Below, piece after piece: positions 17,981 to 25,726 of a DNA stretch of 64,000 nucleotides. The translations under genes were made by a program, and so were the position numbers. Under the pieces are notes generated by a model, which saw nothing but the letters and a program-made list of their open reading frames with translations, was not told where the DNA came from and ran no database searches. The DNA is from Paenibacillus glycinis. Its GTDB lineage: Bacteria > Bacillota > Bacilli > Paenibacillales > Paenibacillaceae. The stretch is taken from positions 62,001-126,000 of the forward strand of contig NZ_JAAAMV010000018.1 in NCBI RefSeq assembly GCF_009909185.1, in the 5' to 3' direction. The first letter of the stretch is position 1, and each line of letters starts with the position of its first letter.

Positions 17981-19353
17981 GTTTGACATCTTGTCATGTA
18001 CACTTCTCACCCTCAAATGAACGCATCGTCTACCTGTCGGGCTCACTCCTTCGATCCCTTAAGCTGTCCGGCAAAAAGACGATTCAACTGAAGTTCGGCC
18101 ACGAAACCCTCACGGCAGCGGTGAAGTCCATCAACCGCCAGGGCAACCATCTCTATCTGTCCGCCGGCGTGCGCCAAACGATCAAAGTCCCGAAAGCCGG
18201 CAGCATTTCCTACGTGCAGGGCGAAGACAACGATCTGCAGCTCGGTCCCTTGATCGGCGTCCTTACCGACGGCACCCGCAAGAGCGATTCTCCGTTCGGC
18301 TCGCGCTCCGGCTACATTCGCCAGCTGATCCGCATGGGCGAGAACAAAGCTTACGTCTTCGCCTTCACGCCCCGGGACGTGAATTGGACGAAAGAAACGG
18401 TCAACGGCTATTTTCTGAACAGCGCCGGCAGCTGGTACCGCAAGGTCGTGCCGCTTCCGAACGTCGTCTATAACCGGCTGCCGAGCCGCTACGCGGAAAC
18501 GACGGCCTCGATCATGTCCATGCGGGAACGGTTCATCCGCAAAGGCGTGCCGTTCTTCAACTGGAGCTTCTTCAACAAATCCGACGTGTATAAGCTGCTG
18601 GACAAAGACGTGGAAGCGCTCGAGCATCTGCCCGAATCCGTCAATAACCCGCGCTCCGAGAAAATCAAGGAGATGCTGGAGAACCATCAGTTCGTCTATT
18701 TCAAACCGACGGCCGGCAGCCTCGGCATCGGCATTTACCGGCTCACCTATCATCCGAAGCGCGGCTATTTCGCCCGCTACCGGCGCGGCAACACGAACGT
18801 GCTGCTGCGGTTCACGAACTTCAACAGCTTGATGAAGATGCTGGAATCGCGCCACGGCAGCGGGCTCGGACGCTATGTCAGCCAACAGGGCGTGCGGTTG
18901 ATCGAGATCGACGGCTGCCCGATCGACTTCCGCTTCCACATGCACAAGAACGGCAGCAACGAATGGGTTCCCGTCGGCATCGGCGCCAAGAAAGCCGGCC
19001 GCGGCAGCGTCACGACCCATATCAAGAACGGCGGATCGCTGCTGACGCCGGAGCAGGCGCTGAGCCGGGCATTCGGCGACCGGGCCGACGACATGCTGTC
19101 GAAAGCCAAAGCGGTCTCCATCAAACTCTCGCAAGCCATCGAGCGGAATTTCCCGCATACCCTCGGCGAGCTCGGCCTGGATATCGGCATCGACAAGGAT
19201 GGCGATATCTGGATGTTCGAAGCGAACGCCAAGCCGGGCAGATCGATCTTCAGCCATCCGTCTCTCCGGTCGCAGGGCCGGGATTCCATGTCGCACATTC
19301 TGGAGCACTGCCTGTACCTGAGCAAGTTCAAGGAACAGGGAGGGAATGACTGA
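17977..19353 (+). CDS. YheC/YheD family ATP-grasp protein, paralogue 3 (long form)
   Basis: A 458-residue protein with the same layout as paralogue 1: an N-terminal beta-rich domain of about 90 residues (SLLRSLKLSGKKTIQLKFG resembles the matching part of paralogue 1), LGPLIGVLTDGTR, then the ATP-grasp fold with YFKPTAGSLGIGIYRL, YVSQQGVRLIEIDGCPIDFR and the metal site MFEANAKPGRS. The glycine-rich loop reads GSLGIG rather than GxxGKG, so the usual lysine is replaced by Ile. Starts at the ATG at 17977 after AGGAGG and shares one base with the next gene. Confidence 0.9.
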   Translation: MSLTSCHVHFSPSNERIVYLSGSLLRSLKLSGKKTIQLKFGHETLTAAVKSINRQGNHLYLSAGVRQTIKVPKAGSISYVQGEDNDLQLGPLIGVLTDGTRKSDSPFGSRSGYIRQLIRMGENKAYVFAFTPRDVNWTKETVNGYFLNSAGSWYRKVVPLPNVVYNRLPSRYAETTASIMSMRERFIRKGVPFFNWSFFNKSDVYKLLDKDVEALEHLPESVNNPRSEKIKEMLENHQFVYFKPTAGSLGIGIYRLTYHPKRGYFARYRRGNTNVLLRFTNFNSLMKMLESRHGSGLGRYVSQQGVRLIEIDGCPIDFRFHMHKNGSNEWVPVGIGAKKAGRGSVTTHIKNGGSLLTPEQALSRAFGDRADDMLSKAKAVSIKLSQAIERNFPHTLGELGLDIGIDKDGDIWMFEANAKPGRSIFSHPSLRSQGRDSMSHILEHCLYLSKFKEQGGND

Positions 19354-20498
19354 TGGCCTTTGTCATACAAGAGGATACGGCGGAAAGCTCGGCCCTTACC
19401 AGAGCCAAACAGCCGGTTCTCGCCATTCTTACGATCGAGGATGACCTGCAGCTCTTTCGCGGCAACCGCCAGAATTTCGCCGATTTGATCGCCGCGGGCA
19501 GGGACAACGGCTTCCTCGTTTACGTGCTCACGGTGAAACAGCTGAAGCTCGGCCGCAAGTCGCTGAACGGCTATACGTACGATCCCGGCTCGGATGCGTG
19601 GCTGGTGCAGAAATTCCCTTTTCCCGAGTTGATCTACAACCGCATTCCGCTCCGCGAGGATGAGCTGCAGCCCGAGGTGAGACGGAAGATCGCCGCCTGT
19701 CTCAGGAATCCCCGCGTGCAAATCTTCAATCCGAAGTTCTTCAACAAGTGGAGCCTGTTCAAATGGCTGCGCCAGTCCAAGAACACGAAGCCCTTCATCC
19801 CCGCCACGAGCCGAATGCTGACGGTCAGCGGTCTGGGCCGGATGATGCTGCGCCACCGGTTTCTCTATCTGAAGCCCGTCAGCGGCAAGGCCGGCAAGGG
19901 CATCATGACGATCCAGCTGCAGCCCGAGAAGCCGCTCCCGTATCGGCTCAAAATCCAAGGCAACAAAGGAAGCACCACCTACAACTGCGGGACGATCTCG
20001 AAGCTGTGGACGCGCATCAAGAAGGAAAGCAGCGGCGAGCGCTATATCGCCCAGCAGGGCATCCAGCTTGCCGCGTACAACGACCGGTCCTTCGACCTGC
20101 GGGCGCTCATCCAGAAAAACCAGCGCGGCCAATGGGATATCTCCGGCATCGGCGCTCGGCTGGCCGGCTCGATGAGCATCACGACGCATGTGCCCCGCGG
20201 CGGCAGCATCGAGGATCCGGAGAAACTGCTTGTCGGCGTATTTGGCCAAGACGAAGCTAATAAACTTCTTACTAAGACCCGCTCGACGGCGCTCGTCATC
20301 GCTCGCCAGATCGAACGGGGCTCCGGGCGCAGCCTGGCCGAGATGTCGATGGATCTCGGCATCGATCAAGCCGGCAACATCTGGTTCTTCGAAGCCAACG
20401 CCAAGCCGATGAAATTCGACGAGCCGGACATTCGCAAGCGTTCGCTGGAGCGGATCTTTCAATATAGCAGCTATTTGTTGAAAACGAAGGACAAATAG
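19353..20498 (+). CDS. YheC/YheD family ATP-grasp protein, paralogue 4 (short form)
   Basis: A 381-residue short form. The ATP-grasp motifs are LYLKPVSGKAGKGIMTI, YIAQQGIQLAAYNDRSFDLRALIQK and the metal site FFEANAKPMKF. Its start overlaps the paralogue 3 stop by one base (TGATG at 19351-19355), with a GGGAGGG upstream. A long and short pair (3 and 4) repeats the long and short pair (1 and 2), so duplication of a two-gene unit is plausible. Followed by a GNAT gene 16 bases later. Confidence 0.9.
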   Translation: MAFVIQEDTAESSALTRAKQPVLAILTIEDDLQLFRGNRQNFADLIAAGRDNGFLVYVLTVKQLKLGRKSLNGYTYDPGSDAWLVQKFPFPELIYNRIPLREDELQPEVRRKIAACLRNPRVQIFNPKFFNKWSLFKWLRQSKNTKPFIPATSRMLTVSGLGRMMLRHRFLYLKPVSGKAGKGIMTIQLQPEKPLPYRLKIQGNKGSTTYNCGTISKLWTRIKKESSGERYIAQQGIQLAAYNDRSFDLRALIQKNQRGQWDISGIGARLAGSMSITTHVPRGGSIEDPEKLLVGVFGQDEANKLLTKTRSTALVIARQIERGSGRSLAEMSMDLGIDQAGNIWFFEANAKPMKFDEPDIRKRSLERIFQYSSYLLKTKDK

Positions 20499-20514
20499 CG
20501 AGGAGGGAACAAGC

Positions 20515-20967
20515 ATGCAGGTAAAGCTGCTGTCGCCGTCTCAATGGTCGTCGTCCAAGGAACGAATCACCCGTTTTCTGTACAGGTACGGCGACAGCCG
20601 CATTACCCATGCGGGGCTAGCCGCGCTTAACGCGCTGCCTCCCGCCCGCTTGGCCGCCGCGAACGGCCGCTCCGGCGATGCGGCGGCGGCGGTTGCCGTC
20701 GCCATTCAAGACGGGCGGCTTGCGGCCGTCGCGTTCGCGGAAGACGGGGGCGAGCGCGCCTGCTTCGTCGTCGTCTCTCCGGAATGCCGGGGCCAAGGGA
20801 CCGGCAGCCTCCTGCTGCGCGCGCTGCATCGCCGCCTGGGCCGACTTACCTGCAGCGTCGCCTCCGACAATCCCGCCAGCATGAATATGTGCTTCCGCGC
20901 GGGCATGAAGGCCGTCAGCCTGCATACCGGTCCTACCGGCAAGCCGACCCTTCGATTCGAACATTAG
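20515..20967 (+). CDS. GNAT family N-acetyltransferase
   Basis: A 150-residue single-domain GNAT acetyltransferase that would move an acetyl group from acetyl-CoA to an unknown amine. The acetyl-CoA-binding motif is clear (VVSPECRGQGTGSLLL, about 86-101), followed by the DNPASMNMCFRAGM helix typical of the C-terminal half. GAGGAGGG lies 8 bases before the ATG. It sits inside the ATP-grasp run, directly after paralogue 4 and before the 72-bp repeat array, so it may modify the product or substrate of those enzymes; that is inference from position. Confidence 0.83.
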   Translation: MQVKLLSPSQWSSSKERITRFLYRYGDSRITHAGLAALNALPPARLAAANGRSGDAAAAVAVAIQDGRLAAVAFAEDGGERACFVVVSPECRGQGTGSLLLRALHRRLGRLTCSVASDNPASMNMCFRAGMKAVSLHTGPTGKPTLRFEH

Positions 20968-20975
20968 CGCGAGCG

Positions 20976-21279
20976 CACTCGCAAAACTTAAAGCGCATGC
21001 TTCCGAAGCGAGTTTTGCTATTCTTGCCGGCATTCCCGGCTGCGTGACACTCGCAAAACTTAAAGCGCATGCTTCCGAAGCGAGTTTTGCTATTCTTGCC
21101 GGAATTCCCGGCTGCGAGCGCACTCGCAAAACTTAAAGCATATGCTTCCGAAGCGAGTTTTGCTATTCTTGCCGGCATTCCCGGCTGCGTGACACTCGCA
21201 AACTTAAAGCGCATGCTTCCGAAGCGAGTTTTGCTATTCTTGCCGGAATTCCCGGCTGCGAAACACTCGTAAAACTTTT
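20976..21279. repeat. 72-bp tandem repeat array upstream of paralogue 5
   Basis: Four full units begin at 20976, 21048, 21121 and 21193 (72, 73, 72 and 71 bp), and a fifth stub (21264-21279) runs into the ribosome site of the next gene. The unit endings alternate (GCGTGA, GCGAGCG, GCGTGA, GCGAAA), so a 145-bp dimer has been duplicated. Each unit can fold: GCAAAACT with AGTTTTGC (8 bp; the fourth unit has lost one A), and GCCGG-N5-CCGGC. There are no spacers. The array fills most of the 325-bp gap between the GNAT gene and paralogue 5; no gene is supported in it. Confidence 0.95.
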
Positions 21280-21292
21280 AGGAGGAGACACT

Positions 21293-22573
21293 ATGGGTCA
21301 GCCGGTACTCGGCATTTTAACCCTGTATCTCAATGACCGCGGCCTGATGGAAGAGAAGTCCATTTACGCCCGCATGACGGACGCCGGCAAAAATCTCGGT
21401 CTCGAGATCTTCGTCTTCACGCCGGCCGACGTCAATTTTGCGCAGAATCGGATCCACGCGCATATGTATGACACGACCTCGAAAACCTGGAGCCGCAAAT
21501 GGCGTTCCTTTCCCCATATGATCTACGACCGGTGCCGGATCCAGCGCAGCCACCGCTTCGTGCAGCTCAGCCATTTCCGCAAAAAATACGGCCATTTGAC
21601 CTTCCTGAACCGGGTGCTGCGCAACAAATGGACGGTCTACAAAACCTTGAGCCGCGAAGAGAAATTTCGGCCGCATCTGCCGCTCACGCGACTGTACGAG
21701 GGCCAAAGCGACTTGACGGAGTTGATCCGGAAGTACCCGCTCGTCTATCTGAAGCCGATCAACGGCACGGGCGGCCGAGGCATTCTCCGCATCGAGAAGG
21801 AGCAAAGCGGCAGCTACCTCATTCAGGGGCGCGACCAATCGAGGCGGATCGTCAGTCCGCAGCGGGTCGGCACGTCGGGCATTCACAGCCGTCTGGCCAA
21901 GTGGAACCTGCGGGAAAACCGCTACCTGGTGCAGCAAGGCATTCAGCTGAAGCTGCCGAGCGGCCGCGTGCACGATTACCGGATGCTGGTGCAGAAGAAC
22001 GGCAGCGGCGAATGGGAAGTGACGGGCTGCGCCGGCCGGATCGGCGCGAGCGGCAGCATCACGTCGAATTTGCACGGCGGCGGTCAAGCCGTCAAGATGA
22101 AGACGCTGCTCGGCGATTGGATCAAGAACGAAGAGACCGTGACGGCCGTCAAACGGAAAGCGGAGGAGCTCGGCGTGGAGATCGCGGCGTATCTGGAGCG
22201 CGCTTACGGGCGTCTCTGCGAGCTGGCGCTGGATTTGGCGATCGACCGCAAGGGCCAGATCTTCCTTTTGGAGGTCAACCCCAAGCCTTCGCGCGAAGTC
22301 TTCATTCAGGCCGGGGAGCGCGAGACGTACCGGCGGGCCATCATCAGGCCGCTTGAATACGCGGTGTGGATGTACGACCAGAAGCAGAAGCGGGAGAAAG
22401 CGAAGACGTCCGCGGAATTCGGCAAGCGATTCGACGGCATGAGGTTCGACGGCACGGGGTCCGGCGACACGACGTTCGATAGCTCGAGGTTTGATGGTTC
22501 GAGTTTCGACGGCCAGAATTTTGACGGCACTAGGTTCGAGGGATCGAGGCACGACGGCACTCGTTCGATATAA
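21293..22573 (+). CDS. YheC/YheD family ATP-grasp protein, paralogue 5, with pentapeptide-repeat tail
   Basis: A 426-residue short-form ATP-grasp protein (VYLKPINGTGGRGILRI, YLVQQGIQLKLPSGRVHDYRML split around the active site, metal site LLEVNPKPSRE). Residues 1-376 are family; residues 379-423 are nine consecutive pentads of the form [RSNT]F[DE][GS]x in perfect register, one of them degenerate (GSGDT). This matches the pentapeptide-repeat pattern with Phe at the centre. AGGAGGA precedes the ATG at 21293. It stands apart from the other four behind the 72-bp array and ends at a terminator. Confidence 0.9.
   Translation: MGQPVLGILTLYLNDRGLMEEKSIYARMTDAGKNLGLEIFVFTPADVNFAQNRIHAHMYDTTSKTWSRKWRSFPHMIYDRCRIQRSHRFVQLSHFRKKYGHLTFLNRVLRNKWTVYKTLSREEKFRPHLPLTRLYEGQSDLTELIRKYPLVYLKPINGTGGRGILRIEKEQSGSYLIQGRDQSRRIVSPQRVGTSGIHSRLAKWNLRENRYLVQQGIQLKLPSGRVHDYRMLVQKNGSGEWEVTGCAGRIGASGSITSNLHGGGQAVKMKTLLGDWIKNEETVTAVKRKAEELGVEIAAYLERAYGRLCELALDLAIDRKGQIFLLEVNPKPSREVFIQAGERETYRRAIIRPLEYAVWMYDQKQKREKAKTSAEFGKRFDGMRFDGTGSGDTTFDSSRFDGSSFDGQNFDGTRFEGSRHDGTRSI
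22427..22561 (+). repeat. 15-bp coding minisatellite encoding FDG pentapeptides
   Basis: Nine 15-bp units at the 3' end of paralogue 5 encode the pentads RFDGM, RFDGT, GSGDT, TFDSS, RFDGS, SFDGQ, NFDGT, RFEGS and RHDGT. Codon usage differs between units (ttcgac, tttgat, ttcgag), so the copies are not a very recent expansion, or they are kept by selection on the protein. Confidence 0.85.
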
Positions 22574-22641
22574 GAGCCGCCAAGGTTCGACCGACGACGG
22601 TTTGCGCGGTCACGATTCACGTCGGCAGCGAATAAAACAAT

Positions 22642-22680
22642 GAAAACCCGGTCCGCTCTCCGCGAGCAGGCCGGGTTTTC
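22642..22680. terminator. Bidirectional terminator between paralogue 5 and the HAD gene
   Basis: A perfect 10-bp stem, GAAAACCCGG (22642-22651) with its complement (22671-22680). The A/T flanks give a T run in both directions, serving two convergent genes. Confidence 0.88.
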
Positions 22681-22685
22681 TGGCG

Positions 22686-23369
22686 TTACGGCTGCCGGGT
22701 CATTTCCAGCAGCTGGCGGAAATCCGTGATCAGCGCGTCGGAGCCGCTCAGTTCTTCCTGTCGGCCGTACGCGGCATAGGCGCAGCCTACGACCTGGAGG
22801 CCGTTCTTCTTGCCCGCTTCCACGTCGGACGAGCGGTCTCCGACCATCCACGCCGACTGGACGCCATGGTCCCGAAGCAGCCTTTCCACGAGATGCACCT
22901 TGGATGCCGTGCCGTACTCGCCGGCGCTGTACAAGCCGTCGAACAACGGCGCGATGCCCCGGAAGCGGGCGACCTCCTTGACGTAAAGCTCCAGCCCGTT
23001 GCTCGCCACGAACAGCTTGAAGCCCTGCGCCTTCAGCTCCCTCAGCGTCTCCGCGACATGCGGGTACAGCCGCCCTTCTCCATTCTCTAGCCCCTCGATC
23101 TCGTAGCGGAGCATCAGCTCGTCCGCCCGGCGCTGGGCGGCCTCCGAACCGTCCGGCATGACGATGCGCCAAATGTCCGCCAGCAGCATCCCGAGGCAAG
23201 CGAGCAGCTTCTCCACCGGCGGCGTCGGCTGCATGTACAACCCCTCCGCCCGAAGCGTCGCGAATATCCGGTCATGCACCCCTTTGAGCAGGGTGTCCGT
23301 TTCGAACAACGTGCCGTCCATATCGAAAATCAAAGCTTCCGGCCGCGGAAGCGTCTCGCTGCTGAGCAT
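22686..23369 (-). CDS. HAD family hydrolase (phosphoglycolate phosphatase-like)
   Basis: A 227-residue haloacid dehalogenase-type phosphatase. Motif I is DMDGT (Asp16 nucleophile, Asp18 acid/base), motif II is in LFVASNG, and motif III/IV is the C-terminal GDRSSDVEAGKKNG. A helical cap lies between about residues 25 and 95. This is the subfamily IA layout of phosphoglycolate phosphatases and beta-phosphoglucomutases; the substrate cannot be told. It lies downstream of the phosphodiester glycosidase gene on the same strand with a 128-bp gap. Confidence 0.88.
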   Translation of the reverse strand: MLSSETLPRPEALIFDMDGTLFETDTLLKGVHDRIFATLRAEGLYMQPTPPVEKLLACLGMLLADIWRIVMPDGSEAAQRRADELMLRYEIEGLENGEGRLYPHVAETLRELKAQGFKLFVASNGLELYVKEVARFRGIAPLFDGLYSAGEYGTASKVHLVERLLRDHGVQSAWMVGDRSSDVEAGKKNGLQVVGCAYAAYGRQEELSGSDALITDFRQLLEMTRQP

Positions 23370-23497
23370 GGTGAAATCTCCTTTTCGCGTCTGTGATGCC
23401 CTTAATCATACTGGAAAAGAAGACCGCCGCGCAAGAAGGAAACGGCTCGGTCCCCATTGCCGGCGCCAGCACCGCGGCCCGTGCCCGGCCGCCCGGT

Positions 23498-24682
23498 TTA
23501 CCACTTCCCGGGATCGATGTCGCCCGGCTTCAGCCCTTCCCAGACGTTGCGGATATCGGCCTGCTCCGGATGCTCGAAGACCAGGAACGCGCTCGGGAGG
23601 TACCGGCCTTCGCTGCTCTTGGTAGACGGTTTGTTCAGGACCGCGCCGTCCTTCACGAGCACCGTCGAGGAACCGCCGTCGAGATTCGCGGCGATAACCG
23701 CCCCCCGTTCCAGCAGGATTTGCTGGACGTCGTAGAGATTCGCCCCGATGCTGTGGCCCGGTTGCCGGCCGTCGATGACCACGAACAAAATCGCGCCGTC
23801 CTCGCGCTGGCCCATCGCGGTCCTGGGAGCGATGCCCCAACCGTCGGCGGCGTTCTTGATCAGGCCTTTGCCGTTCACGATGATGCGCGGCTGGAACGTG
23901 ACCGCTTCCTTCACGCCCATCTGCCGCAATTCGTTCAGCGAATAGCGGCCGGCGACCATTTTGCCGCTGCCGTCGATGCCGACGACCTGCGTCGCGTTCG
24001 ATCGGCCCAAGTCGCTGTAAAACAACTGCCCGCCGGACATCACGATGCCGATCGGCTGAAACCCGTTGCCCTCCCAATTGGGATCGGCGAAGCCGCCTCC
24101 GTTGACCCCGGCAATGGCGCCGGTTCGCTGCACCATGCTCAAGACACGCTCGCCCCTGCCGGGCTTCTCGGGCACGGCGATGCGGATCTTCGTTGGATCG
24201 TTGACCGTCATGACGTAGCCGCTGTAGCCGTGTCCTGAGATTTGTTCGATCTCGACGAGCGGCTTCTCCTGCTCCTCCTGTCCGGCCTCGTCGGCGCCGG
24301 ATGCGGGCACCGGCGTTCCCGTGCCCGGCGCGGACGGATGAATCTCGTGCGTATCCCGCTCCTCGCCCATTTCGTTGAACCGGTTCTGGTACGCCTGCAC
24401 GCGCGCGTCCAGCGCCTCTTGCCCGATAATATATTTCGCCCATTTCCGATGCTGCGTCGTGATTATGGTATCCGCCATCACGTAGCGGAAGTCGGTTCCG
24501 GAAGGCGTCAGAAACAGCCAGACCGCTCCGCTTGCGCCGATCGCCAAGAACAGCGCGAACGCGACGGCCATGATGCGTACCCACTTCCTCTTGCGCTTGG
24601 CCTGCCGCGACGGCAGTCTCTTGCCCTGCAGCTGCCCGCCGGGCGAGACGCCTGCGATCTCGGCGCTAATCTTCGTGCCCAC
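23498..24682 (-). CDS. Phosphodiester glycosidase family protein (NAGPA/DUF2233), membrane-anchored
   Basis: A 394-residue protein with a basic N-terminus, one membrane helix (about 36-58), an extracellular spacer with a Thr/Pro/Gly-rich part (about 115-140), and a C-terminal NAGPA-type domain. Family motifs are visible: AIAGVNGGGFAD, RTAMGQREDGAILFVVIDGR and ANLDGGSSTVLV. Related enzymes remove sugar groups from phosphodiesters, and some are found with exopolysaccharide genes. The start is a GTG at 24682 after AAGGAGGG. It lacks the signal-peptidase site of a free secreted protein, so it should stay on the outer face of the membrane. Confidence 0.88.
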   Translation of the reverse strand: MGTKISAEIAGVSPGGQLQGKRLPSRQAKRKRKWVRIMAVAFALFLAIGASGAVWLFLTPSGTDFRYVMADTIITTQHRKWAKYIIGQEALDARVQAYQNRFNEMGEERDTHEIHPSAPGTGTPVPASGADEAGQEEQEKPLVEIEQISGHGYSGYVMTVNDPTKIRIAVPEKPGRGERVLSMVQRTGAIAGVNGGGFADPNWEGNGFQPIGIVMSGGQLFYSDLGRSNATQVVGIDGSGKMVAGRYSLNELRQMGVKEAVTFQPRIIVNGKGLIKNAADGWGIAPRTAMGQREDGAILFVVIDGRQPGHSIGANLYDVQQILLERGAVIAANLDGGSSTVLVKDGAVLNKPSTKSSEGRYLPSAFLVFEHPEQADIRNVWEGLKPGDIDPGKW

Positions 24683-24826
24683 TCCTTCGCCCTCCTTAGA
24701 TCCAATCCGACATGCGGTTACCTAATAAACGCGAATTTTTTCTCGAAAGTTTCACCATGGCGTCGGATACGACAAAAGTAGTGCGGAAGCGTCAAGATCG
24801 GCGATATTCCGCCGCCTGCCGGACGC

Positions 24827-24865
24827 AAAAAAACCGGCTCGCGCCCGATGTGCGCGAAACCGGTT
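24827..24865 (-). terminator. Terminator on the minus strand downstream of the siderophore-binding remnant
   Basis: AACCGG, then GCGC pairs inside, then CCGGTT followed by seven T residues when read on the minus strand (24865 to 24827). It lies between the gene fragment at 24913-25077 and the glycosidase gene, and was probably the original terminator of the now broken gene. Confidence 0.82.
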
Positions 24866-24912
24866 ATGACGATTTCGGGAATCGTTGAACCTGAAGCGGC
24901 GAACAACCGGCA

Positions 24913-25077
24913 TCACGGCTTGGCGTCGTCCAGCGCCATGCTTTGGCCGGTCGACGAGGAATCGAGCCACTTTTGGCCATCCAGCACGTAGACATGCTTG
25001 TTTTTGACCGCCTTCAGGTTTTGCCGGATCGCGCTCATATCCAGCTCGTCGTAACGCTCCGGATAGAGGGAACAGGC
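24913..25077 (-). pseudogene. Remnant of the C-terminus of an iron-siderophore-binding protein
   Basis: In the frame ending at 24913, about 54 residues read like the end of a FecB/BtuF-type substrate-binding protein: RYDELD, then IRQNLKAVKNKHVYVLDGQKW and a final region near MALDDA. In intact proteins the pattern 'W-x-LKAVKNG-x-VY-V-D' sits about 35-40 residues from the end. No start with a ribosome site leads into it, the rest of the protein is absent, and a terminator for cotJC lies just upstream. A decayed fragment is the best explanation; a 41-residue peptide from the ATG at 25038 is possible but unlikely. Confidence 0.55.
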
Positions 25078-25081
25078 AGCT

Positions 25082-25116
25082 AAAAAAGCTCCCGCAGCCT
25101 TCGCAGCCGCAAGAGC
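25082..25116 (-). terminator. Terminator of the cotJABC operon
   Basis: Read on the minus strand, an 11-bp stem (25116-25106 with 25098-25088, three G-U pairs) and a 7-base loop are followed by six T residues, starting 14 bases after the cotJC stop. Confidence 0.78.
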
Positions 25117-25129
25117 CTCCCGCTCGACC

Positions 25130-25699
25130 TCAATACACTTTTTTCGTGTCGCGGTCCGCCTTGAGGATCTCGACCGCTTCTTTGAAGCGCAGCGCATGGA
25201 CGATTTCCCGTTCGCGCAGGAATTTCAATCCGTCCTGCAGATCGACGTCATCCGTCATGTCGATGATCCACTGGTAGGTGGTCCGCGCTTTTTCCTCCGC
25301 CGCGATATCCTCGTATAGGTCGGCGATCGGATCGCCCTTGGTCGCGATATAGGCCGCCGTCCACGGGACGCCCGAAGCGTTGTTGTAGAACATGCCGTTG
25401 TCGTGGTTCACGTAGTTCGGCCCAAGCCCCGCGTCCTCCAGCTGCTTCGGCGTCGCATCCTTCGTCAGCTTGTAGATCATCGTCGCGATCATTTCCAGAT
25501 GCGCGAATTCCTCGGTTCCGATATCCGTCAGCAATCCGACGACCTTGTCCGGGATGCTGTAACGCTGGTTCATGTACCGGAGCGCCGCCGACAGCTCCCC
25601 GTCCGCGCCGCCGTATTGTTCGACCAGATAGCGCGCGATCCGCGGATCGCATTTGCTCACGCGCACCGGATACTGAAGCTTCTTCTCATAAATCCACAC
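25130..25699 (-). CDS. cotJC: Spore coat protein CotJC (manganese catalase family)
   Basis: A 189-residue protein of the manganese catalase-like ferritin superfamily, built into the inner spore coat together with CotJA and CotJB. Metal-ligand helices are visible, including the EEFAHLEMIATMIYKL stretch near residue 70 and the late REREIVHALRFKEAVE helix. It is the last gene of the cotJABC operon, 27 bases after cotJB, and ends at a terminator. Catalase activity is plausible, but in the spore it also acts structurally. Confidence 0.95.
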   Translation of the reverse strand: MWIYEKKLQYPVRVSKCDPRIARYLVEQYGGADGELSAALRYMNQRYSIPDKVVGLLTDIGTEEFAHLEMIATMIYKLTKDATPKQLEDAGLGPNYVNHDNGMFYNNASGVPWTAAYIATKGDPIADLYEDIAAEEKARTTYQWIIDMTDDVDLQDGLKFLREREIVHALRFKEAVEILKADRDTKKVY

Positions 25700-25726
25700 G
25701 AGCGTCCCGCCTCCTTCGGATGATCC

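Noticed and set aside
20976..21272. A repeat-encoded protein reading through the 72-bp units.
   Set aside because: Unit lengths of 73 and 71 bp break the frame between copies, and no ribosome site is present.
24913..25197. A full 94-residue gene overlapping the end of cotJC.
   Set aside because: Its first part is antisense-free overlap with cotJC and its terminator, with no ribosome site; only the last ~54 residues look like a protein family, so it is listed as a remnant.
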